Assembly (NCBI RefSeq): GCF_001540865.1
Contig: NC_033621.1
Location: 18,313,046 to 18,377,045, forward strand
Reading direction: 5' to 3'
Length of the DNA stretch: 64,000 nt
DNA from: Ananas comosus
Lineage: Eukaryota; Streptophyta; Magnoliopsida; Poales; Bromeliaceae
Shown: one piece after another, positions 32,913-46,571 of the stretch
How positions within the stretch are numbered: position 1 is the stretch's first letter
Layout of the letters: each line of letters starts with the position of its first letter
Program-made: the position numbers and the translations under genes
The notes under the pieces: model-generated
Told to the model about the DNA's origin: nothing
What the model saw: only the letters and a program-made list of their open reading frames with translations
Databases searched by the model: none

Positions 32913-35900
32913 TGTCACGCCCCGGGACCGATACCAATTTGGCCCGACCCGAGCACGTCAAACAGACGCCGAGCGGACAGAGTTTCTCCTATCCGCCCAA
33001 GGCTCATCACATGTACATTTTCATCAATAGAGAAAAGCACTAGCGGAAACATACACAAACGGCTTACACGAGGGTAAGCAATAGCCACGAGTGAAAGAAA
33101 AAGGAAACTAAACAATTACTTGTACTATGATTCATTTTTGATCATATACATTGCATTCATCTTGTTCATTTTCGAATTCCTTGCATTTCATTTCATCATT
33201 TCTTTCTTACATCACATTTACCTCAAAATACACATTACATTCTTTTCTTTACATCATTTATCATCATGTACAAAAGATGATCATAGGGTACTTTACTACA
33301 AAATGAAACCCAACTTTGGTGGCCTCTGACTAAGGCACATTGCCCGCGGGGAGGCGACCGCCCTCAGGAGCACGGAAACTTCATAGCAAGTATGATACGA
33401 TGCCTTAACTCAAAGGATTTATAAGTTCAATCTGATTAACTACGGCTACTATGTTCTTTATGTCNNNNNNNNNNNNNNNNNNNNNNNNNNNNNNNNNNNN
33501 NNNNNNNNNNNNNNNNNNNNNNNNNNNNNNNNNNNNNNNNNNNNNNNNNNNNNNNNNNNNNNNNNNNNNNNNNNNNNNNNNNNNNNNNNNNNNNNNNNNN
33601 NNNNNNNNNNNNNNNNNNNNNNNNNNNNNNNNNNNNNNNNNNNNNNNNNNNNNNNNNNNNNNNNNNNNNNNNNNNNNNNNNNNNNNNNNNNNNNNNNNNN
33701 NNNNNNNNNNNNNNNNNNNNNNNNNNNNNNNNNNNNNNNNNNNNNNNNNNNNNNNNNNNNNNNNNNNNNNNNNNNNNNNNNNNNNNNNNNNNNNNNNNNN
33801 NNNNNNNNNNNNNNNNNNNNNNNNNNNNNNNNNNNNNNNNNNNNNNNNNNNNNNNNNNNNNNNNNNNNNNNNNNNNNNNNNNNNNNNNNNNNNNNNNNNN
33901 NNNNNNNNNNNNNNNNNNNNNNNNNNNNNNNNNNNNNNNNNNNNNNNNNNNNNNNNNNNNNNNNNNNNNNNNNNNNNNNNNNNNNNNNNNNNNNNNNNNN
34001 NNNNNNNNNNNNNNNNNNNNNNNNNNNNNNNNNNNNNNNNNNNNNNNNNNNNNNNNNNNNNNNNNNNNNNNNNNNNNNNNNNNNNNNNNNNNNNNNNNNN
34101 NNNNNNNNNNNNNNNNNNNNNNNNNNNNNNNNNNNNNNNNNNNNNNNNNNNNNNNNNNNNNNNNNNNNNNNNNNNNNNNNNNNNNNNNNNNNNNNNNNNN
34201 NNNNNNNNNNNNNNNNNNNNNNNNNNNNNNNNNNAAGGGCGATCCTTACCTCGGTCCTCGCGCGCTCGCTTCGGTCCCGCTCTGTGGATAGTGGTTGAGA
34301 ATACAACAAAGTTCCCCAGTGGGTTCGCCCTCAACATCACCGACTTTCCCACTAGGCCTTAACTCAGGGCATAATAGAAAGAATAAGCTGCTATGGTAAC
34401 CAATCTATACAAATATGCTAATAGCCTGAACATAAGCAAAATATGCTAAACATTTAAATTAAGATGCCAGATTATGACCACATCTTTGTTCTGTTCATGT
34501 TACTCTTTGTTCTTTTGTTCTCTCTCTTTTTTCTTTATTCTTTATTCTTATACTTAATACCAAGCTAACCCCGGGGGTTTCGCACATTACTTGCTTCACA
34601 TTTAAGTCCATCATCGCAGACTCACCCCTGGACCGTCCTCGGGTTTACTCAACCCGTATGCATAACTCCCGGAGCGCATTGCCCGCGGGGGGAAGCGACG
34701 AGCCCTCTGATCACGGAACTCATAGGCAAGTATGAATCCGTATCCTTAACTCCCGTCCCCCAACTCCAAAAGGATTTTATAGTCAATCTTGAACTTTACA
34801 CTTAGCTCTTAGGTTGTTGTTCTTTATGTCACTTTTAAGGTCATCAGCATCGTTGTTCTTTACCCCTTCACTTTATGTTGCCACTCTAGCAATCGTTGTT
34901 CTTTACTTTTCTTTTACTTTTGCTAACTCTAGCAATTATATTCTTTACATTCTTTACTTTTGGCTACCTCTAGCACTACGTGTTCTTTACTCCCCACATT
35001 ACTTTAACTTTAAACATTGTCATTTTCATCATTCTTTACATTACATTGGTTCTTTACCTCACACTATCTCTAGTGTCGTTTCACTTTAACTTTATCAAAT
35101 GCCACTCGATCTATGTCATTGTGTCACTCTGTTCTTTTGCTCACTTTGGGTGCTCACTTTTCTCTCATGCATACACATAGGGTTTTTGATATTCACATAG
35201 TTCTCACTCATCATATTATGCAAGATGTACTCACAATCATGCATCATTACATTTCCATCATCACTTTACCGTAAAATGTATGCAACAATATATACATATA
35301 TGCTCAAATGAATGACGCATTAGGCATAGAGAGAAGTTCAATGAGTTTGAGAAGCACCACCCACCTCGTAGGCTTTCAAAGGTGCTCCGATGATTTTTTT
35401 GGGATTTTCAGACTCTTCGTTCTTTACCTGCGGCATAACGAAGCCAAATTAGGCTTATTTGGCCATAACTTTACATTGGCTTTTCGTAACATTAATCCGA
35501 GCGCACCAACGCGTCGGAAATACCCCCAATTAGGTTTCTAGAGGGTCAATTGCACTTAGAAATCCCCATGAGCAAAAGCCCCAATTTGGGTGCCCTAGCT
35601 CCATAGCATCATCAAACTTAGGATTTGATCTCATTAAGAAGCAAAAGAAGCTTCATGGTACTCTAAAAAGTCCATTCTAACCATTACTAATTCAATCAAA
35701 ACCCTAGTTTGGGTTTCACCATGAGAGGTGTTGAAGCTCACCTTCAAGCTTCACCTCTATACCAAACCATGGTTTTGATCTCAAAAGAAGCAAAAAGAAA
35801 GCTTCAAATACTCTAAATACTCCATTAAAACCATTCCTAGGTTAATCCAAACCCTAGTTTGGAATTTAGCATGAGAAGGGGCAAAGCTTACCTCTAAACT

Positions 35901-36581
35901 CGCTCATTTTCCAAGCTAGAGAAGGAGAGGAGAGGTTTTCTTCTTCTCCTTGTCTTCTTCTTCACTTTCTTTTCCTTCTTTTCCTTCCTTTCTTTGTTTC
36001 TTCTTCTTCTCCTTTACCTTCTAGAGAGAGAGAGGGAGAGAAGAGAGTGTTTGAGAGGGTGAGAATGAGAGAAAATCTCATTAGCCCTCATAACATAGCT
36101 ATTGGGTTGCATAATTGCAAATAAACCCCTCAACTTTCACTTTAATACACTGCCCGAACTGGGCAGTTCGCATAGGTGGGGACCGGTCTCTCCTTCAGGG
36201 ACCGGTTCCCGAAGGTCGTCCCAGCGCAGCCTGAGCTGCTGCGAGCAGTGCAACCGGTCTCTCCTTGGGGTACCGGTCTCTCGGGGACGGGTCTCTCAGG
36301 TAGGGACCGGTTCCCGAGAGCTAGTTTCTCAGGACTTAGCCGATTTTTCGGCTGTCTCATTTCATACGCGTTCGGGGACCGGTCTCTCCCATCAGGGACC
36401 GGTCCCCGAGAGCTCAAAATCTGCAATTTTGCAGAATTTGATTCTATAGCTCTCGAAAACCTCCCGTAACTCACTTTTAATCATTTTAACACCTTTGGAC
36501 TTTTCGAAGTGTACCATCCTCGCACTTTGGTCAATTTGACTAAAGTTCGACATTTATTTTCCGAATTTTCGGTATATTACA
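32913..36581 (-). repeat. Inverted LTR with assembly gap
   Basis: It starts (plus strand) TGTCACGCCCCGGGACCG and ends GGTATATTACA next to a minus-strand polypurine tract, so it is the 3' LTR of the element whose chromodomain follows. It is the family of 11707-14569 and 43905-46571. The 770-N gap at 33465-34234 interrupts it, and the sequence on both sides of the gap repeats the same LTR part. GACCGGTC boxes lie at 36180-36410. Confidence 0.85.
33465..34234. other. Assembly gap of 770 N
   Basis: This is unknown sequence. The left flank (33340-33464) and the segment at 34680-34830 carry the same LTR text (GCCCGCGGGG, CATAGCAAGTATGA), so the flanks overlap in homology. Confidence 0.95.
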
Positions 36582-36944
36582 TTCTCCACCCCTTAAAATA
36601 ATTTCGTCCGCGAAATTACGCATACCTTAACTCGTCGACTCAGACAGATGCGGATACTCTCTCCGCATTGATTCCTCGAGCTCCCAAGTGGCTTCTGGCA
36701 CAGCATGGTTGCTCCATTGCACCTTTACATACGGAATCTTGCGACTTCGCAACTTCTTCACTTCTCGATCGAGGATGCACACCGGGTACTCCTCATAAGA
36801 CATATCTTCACGTAGCTCTACGGGCTCGTACTCCAATACATGTGTCGCGTTTCGGATATACTTTCGAAGATTCGACACATGAAACACATTGTGAACTCCC
36901 GCGAGTCTCGGTGGTAGTGCGAGCTTGTACGCCACAGCACCCAC
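36582..36944 (-). pseudogene. Chromodomain end of pol
   Basis: The minus-strand frame gives GAVAYKLALPPRLAGVHNVF, LRKYIRNATHVLEYEP, ELREDMSYEE, LDREVKKLRSRKIPYVKVQW and ATWELEESMRREYPHL, ending just before the polypurine tract. It is nearly identical to the tail of element E at 46617. The rest is lost in the 100-N gap at 36945. Confidence 0.88.
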
Positions 36945-37044
36945 NNNNNNNNNNNNNNNNNNNNNNNNNNNNNNNNNNNNNNNNNNNNNNNNNNNNNNNN
37001 NNNNNNNNNNNNNNNNNNNNNNNNNNNNNNNNNNNNNNNNNNNN
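36945..37044. other. Assembly gap of 100 N
   Basis: This is a gap of conventional length. A minus-strand chromovirus pol lies on its left and a CACTA transposon on its right, so the two are not proven neighbours. Confidence 0.95.
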
Positions 37045-37139
37045 TACCAATTCATTTAGCAAATGCAGGCTAAGATTGGTAGGGCTAGCCAATATAGTAT
37101 CAATGTATTCGTATAGAACAATACTTAATATACTCTAAA

Positions 37140-38403
37140 GGCGGTACATACGCAATGAGCTTGTCCAGGAGGGTTCAGATTGCCCAGAGGGTTATATTTG
37201 CCGATGAATGTATATGACTTTGCTCAAGATCTCTTCACTGGCATGAGATACCAAAGTTAATCGTCATGAGAGGAATATGATTGTCGAGATATTAAAGCAC
37301 ATAAAGGTTTATTTATCTTTTGTCAACCTGGGCAGAGCGATAGGACGCTGGTACTACACAGTGACTTAATTACAACTGAGTTCAAGCAAGCCACAATATT
37401 TAGTCTTGAAAGAACTGCCCTGGTGAAGTTCAACCATTTCTCTGAGTATGAAATTATTTTCAGGATACTTTAACTTTTTCTCTTTATTTGGAACTTTCAC
37501 AGCTAAGTGTTTCTTTATGTCATATTCATGTCAGTTCTTCCGCAAATTCAAAGTAGAAGGGCACATAAGAAGTATTTATTGGAACCAAAATTTTATTGAG
37601 GTGGTTTTAGATCAAAGGTAAATATTAATTTTATTGAAATTTTCTAAATTTATCCGTAATATATCAATACTAAGAATTCGTATTGTAACATCATCCTTGA
37701 TAGGTTGCACAAATTCAATAAGCAGGACAACAACTTGATTATGGAAGACTTGCTTTCTTTGTCACGTGGTCCTACCAATATGTGACGATGTTATATGAGA
37801 TTCTAAATATAATGGATATAGATTCCGGGAATAGAAGATCATTGACAAAGCCTTAAGGACACAAACCAGCTGGAGTGCGTTGGTAGGGTTGTAATTGGTG
37901 ATACTGGTAGTGAAACTGAAAGAAGAGACTACTATGGGGTCTTAACGGAGATCATTGAATTACAATATCTTGGTGGTCGTCGAGTAGTATTGTTCCGATG
38001 TAATTGGTGGGATGTATATAACAAAGAAAAAGGAGTGAAAATAGATGAATATGGGCATATTAGTGTTAATTGCCAAAGATTATTGAAAACAAATGAACCT
38101 TTTGTATTGGCCAATCAAGCATCGCAAGTATTTTATGCATCTGACAATGTTAATAAAGGTTGGCATATTGTACAAAAGATTCAACCTCGTGACATATATG
38201 AGATGCCTTTAGAGATGGATGAGGATTCTAATGATCTACAAAATAGGGTTGAGGCATATCAACAATTTGAATCATTTATTTCCATCAATGCTGCATCTAC
38301 ATCACAAAATATGGATGATGAAGTCAATTGGAATAGGAAAGATATGGAGCCAATGATTATTGATATAACTTCCACAAGAAAGAAGAAGAAACAAAAAACA
38401 TAA
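37140..38403 (+). pseudogene. tnp2-like CACTA transposase, C-terminal part
   Basis: Broken pieces appear from about 37160 (QEGSDCPEGYIC), at 37750 (DLLSLSRGPTN), and then as a continuous frame from about 37890. That frame gives DTGSETERRDYYGVLTEIIE, LQYLGGRRVVLFRCNWWDVY, DEYGHISVN, FVLANQASQVFY and WHIVQKIQPRDIYEMP. The last block matches the DUF4216 C-terminal domain of En/Spm transposases. The catalytic part upstream is missing or too decayed to recognise. No ATG starts the open frame, which fits an internal exon. Confidence 0.85.
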
Positions 38404-38590
38404 GAAGTTGACTACTCGGCTGATACTTTGTACATGTACTAAATTTTATTTATGAATTTTATTATGTATTTTTTCTTCATAATGCTTTCGAATCATTTTG
38501 GAATAATGTTCTCGAATTCTTTTACTTTTTTATGTTCTTCTGTTCTTCTTTTTGTTCTTTTTTATATTTTAATCTTCCCACAGGTGAAAA

Positions 38591-40752
38591 ATGCAACCAA
38601 CAAAATCACGAAATGGCTATACATTCAACCCTAGAGCTGACAAGCATATGTTCATACAACCTGGAGCATTGAGTAAGGGGCGTGTACAAGGGTTAAAATC
38701 ATTTCATTCTTTTGGCTCGTCATCACAAAGTACACGTCTAGATACTATCAATGATGTTACACCACCCGTTGATACCCTTATTATGCATTCAAATGATGTC
38801 TTTGTCCCCTCAGATGTAGAGCCAATGGAAGAATTAAGGGAAACATGTGTGACCTCTCAACTTTTACATAATGCTTGTTATATGTGTTGCATTTCTATAT
38901 GAAAAAAAATTTAAACATAATAGGTAGAATGCAAATTCTTTCTATATTATAATTTCATTTATGTTTTCACTTTCTTTCTTAGATACTAATAGTGCTCAAA
39001 AGAAGAGAAAGGTGCGAGGCAAAAACAAGTGTAAACAAGTTGCAAAACTAAAAAGTGGACAAAAGTTGGAAGTGAAATTCTATAACAACCGTGCTGTTGG
39101 AAAGAATCATAAAGCATTTTCAAGACATTTGGGAAGATTGTCCGTGATCGCAATATTTGTCCTCTACGAGTGCACTCATGGAAGGAAATCGATGATGAAG
39201 AGAAGAAACATATGTGGGCCGCTGTGATGGTAATATTTTTCAGTTTGATATTAAGTTGACTATATGAATTACATAGAAATTTCATACTTGAGGACTTAAT
39301 CTAGTATTATATATGCAGGCTATAGTCCATAGTCTATTTTATATATATGCAGTCTAGTTTTTATGAATAAGAATGCTGAATGTATATATGCAGTCTAGTA
39401 TTATATATGCTGAATGCTGAATGCTGAATGTATATATGCAGTCTATTTTGTATATATGCAGTCTATTTTGTATATATGCAGTCTAGTTTTTATATATTCA
39501 GTTTGATATGCAGTCTATTTTGAATATATGCAGCCTACTTCCTATTATATATAGGCTATAGTCTAGTTTTTATGAATAAGAATGTTGAATGTAAATTGCA
39601 CAAAATTATTTATAATTTTGTCTAGTTATTACAGAATGATGAATGCAAACTATATAAAACTAATTATAAGTTGCACAAAGCTGTTTCGGGTTTTACGGTC
39701 ATCTAATTATTAGGTTTCACTTTCTATCCTTCGCATTTAAATATACTTATACATATGGTTTTGGTATGTGCATAACTTTTAGGACAAATTTAAGCATGAG
39801 AAGATGGAGGATTATCGTGATGAAATCTTGGCTCATATGAATGATTTGTGGAATAAGTGGAGGGGGGATTTGCATCGCAAATTTGTAAAGCCTTGTAAGA
39901 CTATACAAGAAACTCTAAAACAAATTCCTGAAGGTGTTGAACGAGGAGATTGGGAATGGCTGGTTAAAGAGCATTTTTCAAGTGAAAAATTTATGGTATG
40001 TTGTACTTTATTTTGTGTGACAATTGCTTTATTTTTATACTTTACCTTAATAGTTTTCTATTGTTACATTCTACATCTTAAAATATAGACAGCAATAAAG
40101 AAACTCAACAATAGCGCAAAATTAAGTATGCCTCACCGTACAGGTAGTAAGCCAATTCGACACAGTTATTGTGAAAAAGGTACTCAAGATCTTACATTAT
40201 ACTCATTTTATAAAATTTGTGAATGATGATGAAATTTGTTGATGTTACTTGTTTATCTTAAAAGGGAGGAAAAGTTCAACCACAAGCTTAGCGACTATAT
40301 TTTTTTGAGACAAGAAAAGGTTGACAAGCTAGTTGAACAAGAACAATTAGCAGATATGTATGTCTTACATATTTATTTTGTTATACTCATTCTCTTAATA
40401 GATACTCAATTTTCTATACTTATTTGCATTATTTGTAGGTAAAATTTTGAAGTTACACAAGCCAGCCCTCTTATCCAACATGAACTAGTGAAAAGTGCTT
40501 TGGGCGCAACGTCATGATCATGTCGTTTGCTATGGTGTCGGGTTAAACCTATGCTATGAGGACTCTAGTGGCTCTAAGGTAGTGAGCTTCAAGCTAAACT
40601 TCGTGAAAGTCAAAGAGAAAATCAATCACTCAGGAATCGCATGGATGAAATGGAAAATAGAAGTAAGAATGATTAAGGAAATGCTCAACGTCAACAATCA
40701 AACACCCTCCACCTCCATCAAATGGGCAATCAATATGATCGTACTTAAGTGA
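38591..40752 (+). pseudogene. tnpA-like second CACTA gene, multi-exon and broken
   Basis: The first exon starts MQPTKSRNGYTFNPRADK (38591). A later exon (38980-39230) has KLKSGQKLEVKFYNNRAVGK and, after a one-base shift, NICPLRVHSWKEIDDEEKKH. The next (39785-40000) has ILAHMNDLWNKWRGDLHRKF and GDWEWLVKEHFSSEKF. The next (40088-40170) has KLNNSAKLSMPHRTGSKPIR, and the last ones YIFLRQEKVDKLVEQEQLAD and DHVVCYGVG. This order matches plant Transposase_24 (Ptta/En/Spm) proteins, which bind subterminal repeats. At least one frameshift is visible. AT-rich introns separate the exons. Confidence 0.85.
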
Positions 40753-41589
40753 GTCGGAATTTCAAACCAAACATGATTTGCCTTATTTCTTTACTCTATG
40801 AATCTTCTCTATTTTTCTTAAAATGTTGATATTGATATTTAATGAGAGATTCAATATTAGAGAAGATAGTTTTCTTCTTTACTCCACTACTAAAGTATAG
40901 GATCTTTGCAAACTTGTTGGGTTTATTCATCATTTAATATCAATTTAGTGATATTGCAAACTTCTTGGGTTATTCATGCATTTAATATCAGTTTAGTGGA
41001 AATTGCAAGCTTTATAAAGATGGTCACAAATTGTTAATTTATATACAGTTGTTACTTATGTTTATTAAAGATAATTTGCTTTTAGAATGATAATTTGCTT
41101 ATTTTCTTTACTCGATAAATTTTATATATTTTTTTGTTGAACTATTAAATTGTTCTAATGTTTGTAATTTTCTTTGTAGTAGTCTGCAGAAGTTTGGGCA
41201 AGAATTGGCTAGTATAGTAGTGAAGTGCAAGCCTGCAGCATTTGGTGCAAGGAATATGGCTAGTAGATGAAGTGCAAGCTATGAAGTTATGATACTTTTT
41301 TGGCTTCTTTTTGAAAATACGATGAATTACTAATTTCATTGTAACTTTTGGTAAATAATTATATATATAATGCTACATATGTTGGTGACCTTCACACATG
41401 TATGTATGAATAATTCAAAACTATTGTTAATTGTGAATGCTACTAGTAATATTATTAATGAAATACTATTCTAATTTGAAAATGATTCTAATTCGTTTGT
41501 TGATAATTTGGGTTTTACATATTTTGATGTGAAAGAAGATCATGTAGTTTAAATAAATAGCATCCTGAATCATGAAATCATCGAAATAA

Positions 41590-41982
41590 TTTTGTTTTTA
41601 GCCGACAGAAATTGGTCGTTATAATATTGCTTTAAAATTAATTATTAAATGGGATATTTTTGTTAGCGACGGAAAAGTTGGTCGCTATTGCATGCTAGTT
41701 ATTGGTAAAATTACAATGCTAAATCTCAACTGCGTCGCTAAGATTGGTCGTTACTTTATAATTTTTTGGTCATTAATACTACTCATTAACGACGGGAAGG
41801 TTCCTATCAGCTTTTGTTACTAACGACGGTTACATTGATCAGGTCGTTAATGCATTTAACGAAGGAAGCAATAACGACGGTTGACGACGGTTTTCATGAC
41901 CGTTGTTACTGTGTTTTAACGACAGGAAATAAATCTATAACGACCGTTTTTCCCTTCTTTATATATAATATTTCTTGTAGTG
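41590..41982. repeat. CACTA subterminal repeats and terminus
   Basis: Inverted and direct words such as GCGACGGAAAAGTTGGTCGC, TGCGTCGCTAAGATTGGTCG and TAACGACGGTTACATTGATC with its partner GGTCGTTAATG crowd this region. It ends in TTTCTTGTAGTG. The next three bases, TAC, are the probable target duplication. Confidence 0.85.
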
Positions 41983-43904
41983 TACGAAACATCAAGCGGC
42001 ATCATCTACTACTCGATATCCCCCACAGAATCAAAATAAAAATCAAGTGAGTTGAGTACCTCGAGGGAACCGGACTTCTAAGCCGCAACGTCAAGTTCGA
42101 CCATACCCACATGCAAACCGAAATTTAAAGTCTCATCGACAATTCCAACCGAAGCTTCAAGCAACGAAACGACCAACGGTTGATCCAAAATCAAAACAAG
42201 GTGTACCTAACGTCGACAAGCCAAGACAATCAACAATCCGACAAGTGTGGATCCGGAAAGGTGATATCTTTCCTTGCTCTTTGTCTTAGTTTGTTTTATT
42301 GTTTATGTAATGCTTTGATTGGTGCTTATTACATATTTTTATTCATTACATTACATGTTTGGACGATTTTTGGTGCTTGAATTTTTTTTGTTTAAAAATC
42401 GTTTTGAGTAAAGGTGTTTTTGGAATTTAAAAATTGTGAGAAAGGAGATGATTGAAAATCATTATTTTGGAGAAATTAAAATTTTCAAAGTACTTTAAAC
42501 GGTATTTAACTTCACATTCATATTAAGTTAAATTCATATTAATTATCGGTTTTACTCCACCTTTTATTATTTTGACGATAATTTATTATATGAATTCTTA
42601 ATACATATATTCATCAAAATTTTGAAATAAAATTTGATCTCTTGGTGATTAATTCATCTTGGTTGTGTGTGTTGGATTTGATTGATGGATATTCGCTAGT
42701 GGACCAAAATTTGTCAAAATTATTTTCAATTGTGAGATTGTCTAATTTAGGGAGAGTTTGAATTATTAAAAAAAAATGAAAAGAAGAAAAAAGATACTTC
42801 TACATTTAAAAGATGTGGAAAGAGTTACATCCAAAAAGAAGTGTGAAAACTACCACCACGTGTATGAAAGAGCTACCACCCCGGTCGTCTGGTAAGTGTG
42901 TGAAGCTACCACATGAAAATTATTTAAATAACCGAAAAGGTTGAAAAAAATTGAATATATTAGAATTTTCGGAGGTATAAGGTGGTAGGATGAAAAGATG
43001 CTCAAAGAGCCTCCCCCGGTGCCGTATTAGTTAAATCTCTATTTTGAACGAGTTGCGACAAATTGGTGTCAATATTGTTGAATTTCGAAAAATTATTTTT
43101 CATCAACTTACATCTTGATGGTTTTGAATCATTAGATTATTTTCGATAACAAATTTTGATGTTTCGATGTATTTTGAAATCTTATAATAATTTATTTTCA
43201 TCATAATGATTTTTGGAGTACAACTTTTAATTCTTATGGAATTAATTTGATTTTGAAGGATTTTTTAGGAAAAAATTCACAATTTTCGAAATCTGGCAAT
43301 ATGTACCGGTACAAATCACTGTGCCGCGTTTTTTATAACCGGTCACAGGGTTTTGTTTTCTCTCAAATCTATATCAAATCACTCCCTTTCTCTCTCTAAA
43401 AATCTCCAGCACCATTCTCCTTCAGATCCACGTGTTTTCCTCCAAGATCTGTAAGTATTCAGGGTGCATTTAATCATCTAATCCCGGTTTTGCATATTTT
43501 TCAAAACTTTCCAGGTTGAAGCAAGATCTCTATTCTTAACCATTTTTAATGCAATTTTCTGCTGTGAATCAGTTTTTAGACATATATTCTTGCTTTTAGA
43601 ACACTTAGATCATGTTATAATGCCTTATTTTTTGTTGATCTATGATCTGTACCTCATTATACATGGAATTTCGGGATTTTTGTTGGAATGTCCTTTTTTG
43701 ATGAAAAATCTTGCTTGGATTTGTTAGAAATAGTGGTGTTATACATTCTAATATTATTAGAAAATTTTTCACTATTTTTACAGATTTTTATTGAAATTTT
43801 GGTCATGCAAGGTTATTTTTTGTATAGGAAAAATGGCATTTTCGCTCGTGTTGCTACTTTTGGTGCTGATGGCCACTCGTCGTGGTCGTGGTGGTGGTCG
43901 AGGC
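41983..43904. other. Uncharacterised sequence right of the CACTA end
   Basis: No complete gene is visible. At 43302-43315 there is TGTACCGGTACA, and at about 43336 an AACCGGTCAC box. A pyrimidine-rich leader-like stretch (43380-43450) and a GTAAGT-like site (43451) follow. Just before the next LTR an ATG opens MATRRGRGGGRG (43869-43904), which resembles an arginine/glycine-rich gag start. The simplest reading is an LTR plus leader of another retroelement, interrupted at its gag by element E. This is inference. Confidence 0.4.
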
Positions 43905-46571
43905 TATCACGCCCCGGGACTGATACCAATTTGGCCGGCCCGAACACGTCAAACAGACGCCGAACGGACAGAGTTTTTTCTGTCCGCCCAAGGCTCATCA
44001 CCTGTACATTTTCAAACAAGAAGTGCACTAGCGGAAACATACACAAACGGCTTACACGAGGGTAAGCAACAGCCATGAGTGAAAGTAAGGAAAATAAACA
44101 TCTACACAAGTACTATGATTCACTTTTGATCACATACATGTATCCATTTCATCCAACTTGTACATTCATAAAGTCTTTACATTTCATTACATCACTTGCA
44201 TCATTTCCTTTTACATCACATTGCCTCAAAATAAAACTTTACATTCTTTTCTTTCTTTGCTTTATACATAAACATCTTAAATCATCAATACAAAAGATGA
44301 TAAAAGGGTATACAACTAACAAAATGTAAAGCCCGACTCGGGTGGCCACTGTCTAGGGTGCGATACCTTTACCGCGGTCGCTCGCCGGCTCGCTCGGTTC
44401 CGGCTCTGTGGAATAGTGGGGTGAGAACTACAACAAAGTTTCCAGTAGGTTCGGCTCCAATCTCACCGATTTTTCCACTAGGACTAACTCAGGCATAATA
44501 GAAAGGATAAGCATAATAGTAACCAAACTATAATCATGATGCTAATATGCCTGAACAATAAAGCAAGAAGTATGCTCAACGTAAATCATGCAAGTATGTA
44601 AGTTCTTTGTTCTTTACTCTTTATTCTTTAATCTTTGTTCTTTGTTCTTTAATCTCACGACTAACCCGGGAGTTTCGCCACATTAACTTGCCCACATTAA
44701 GTCCATCATCGCGGGCCCTCAGCTGCCTCCCGCTAAGACCGTCCTCGGGTTTACTCCAACCCGTGATGCAAAACTCCGGAGCGCATCGCTCGAGGGGGAG
44801 CGACCGCCCTCAAGCACGGAACTCATAGCAAGTATGATCGATCCTTAACTCTAAGGATATATGGTTCAATCATTGTCTTTACACTAATTCTAGTGTTCTT
44901 TATATCACTTTATTTTGCTAACTCTAGCAATCATTGTTCTTTAACTTTACTCGTTCTTTATGCCACTTTCATTTTCTTTTCTTGTCTCTAATCATTATCA
45001 TTGTTCTTTGCGTCGCATTTCTCTTTGATGCCACACACACTAACTCTAGTGTCACTTTACTTTATATTATCGAATGCCACTCGATCTATGTTTTATTGTG
45101 TCACTTGTTCTTTCATCTCATTTGGGTGCTCACATTACATCTCATGCATACATATAGGGTTGAATAGGTTCTCTAACATTTCAAATAGCACGTGTACTCA
45201 CATCATGCAACATTCACATATATAACATCTCATCTACCCTATAATGCATGCAACAATATAAACATATGCTCAATTGAATGACACATTAGGCATAGAAGGA
45301 ATTCCAATAAGTTTGGATAGCACCACCCACCTCGTAGGCGTACTAGGATGCTACAATGATTTTCTTGGAATTTTTAGACTCCTAGTTCGTCACCTGCGGC
45401 AAAACGAAGCCCTATTAGGCCATTTTATTCATATCTTTATATTGGCTTTTTGCAACGTCAATCCGAGCGCACCAACTCATCGGAAATACCCCCAATTAGG
45501 TTTCTAGAGGGTCAATTTCATTTTAGAACCCTTACAAGCAAAAGCCCCAATTTGGGTGTCCTAGCTCATAACATATATCAAACCTAGGGTTTGATCTCAT
45601 TAGGAAGCAAAAGAAGCTTCAATCTACTCTAGAGACTCCATAAAAACCATCCTTAGCTCAATCAAAACCCATTTTGGGGTTTCACCATGAGAGGGGTTGA
45701 AGCTTACCTTCAAGCTTCACCATCTCCATCCAATCCATTGTTTGATCTCTAAAAGAAGCAAAAGATAGCTCCAAATATTCTAAAGGTTCTATAAAAACCA
45801 TTCTTAGCTTAATCCAAACCCTAGTTTGGATTCTACCATGAATAGCGTTCAAGCTTACCTCTAAGCTTGCTCCTATGTTGCTCCAAAGAGGAAGAAGAGG
45901 AGGTAGCTTCATTCCTTGGTTCATTCCTTGGCTTCTTCTTCACCTTCTTCTTCTTCTTCTTCTTCTTCTTCTTCTTCTTCTTCTTCTTCTTCCTTCTTTT
46001 TCTTGTCTTCTTCTTCTCCTTCTTGTCTTCTAGAGAGAGAAAGAGAGGTGAGAGGGTGTGAGAGGGAGAGAATGAGAGAAATATCTCGTATCCCCTCTCA
46101 TTTCACTCTATGGGTTGCATAATTGCAATTAGGTCCCTCAGCTTTTATTTTATTAAACTGCTTGAACTGGGCAGTTTTCGGGTTCGAGGACCGGTCCCAG
46201 AAGGCTCTCCCGCAGCACAGCGGGGGCTTTCGCACGAGGCAACCGGTCTCTCCCAGGGAGACCGGTCTCTCGGGGACCGGTCTCTCCCCGCAGGGACCGG
46301 TTCCCGAGAGCTGGTTTTCTGGGACTTAGCCAATTTTTCAGCCTTCTCAATTTTCACGCGTTCGGGGACCGGTCTCTCCCACCAGGGACCGGTCCCCGAG
46401 AGCACAAAAACTGCATTTTGCATATTTTTGATTATTTCGCTCTCGAAAACCTCCCACAATGCACTTTTGATCATTTTAACACCTTCGGACTTTCCGAAGC
46501 GTACCATCCTCGCACTCTGGTCAATTTGACTAAAGTTCGATATTTATTTTTCGAATTTTTGGTATATTATA
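43905..46571 (-). repeat. 3' LTR of element E
   Basis: This inverted LTR of about 2.67 kb starts near TATCACGCCCCGGGAC and ends GGTATATTAT beside a minus-strand polypurine tract. It matches 32913-36581 and, inverted, 11707-14569. GACCGGTC boxes lie at 46185-46405, about 165-385 bp from the LTR start. It contains a TTC microsatellite at about 45953-45993, and the weak conserved hairpin at 44425-44442. Confidence 0.88.
45953..45993. repeat. (TTC)n microsatellite
   Basis: About fourteen TTC units lie inside the LTR. They give meaningless poly-serine and poly-phenylalanine frames. Confidence 0.9.

Larger units (their letters stand above)
37045..41982 (+). mobile_element. CACTA (En/Spm) DNA transposon, right part
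   Basis: Three things identify it: a tnp2-like transposase end with a DUF4216-type domain, a tnpA-like second gene in several exons, and the terminus TTTCTTGTAGTG (41971-41982), the complement of CACTACAAGAAA. Before the terminus, short GACGG/GGTCG words in both orientations form the subterminal binding-site array of this superfamily. The left end is missing because of the gap. Both genes carry stops and frameshifts. Confidence 0.9.

Noticed and set aside
33405..34362. ORFs of about 300 residues on both strands
   Set aside because: Most of their length is N; they carry no information.
45867..46122. Poly-phenylalanine and poly-serine ORFs
   Set aside because: These are translations of a TTC microsatellite inside an LTR.
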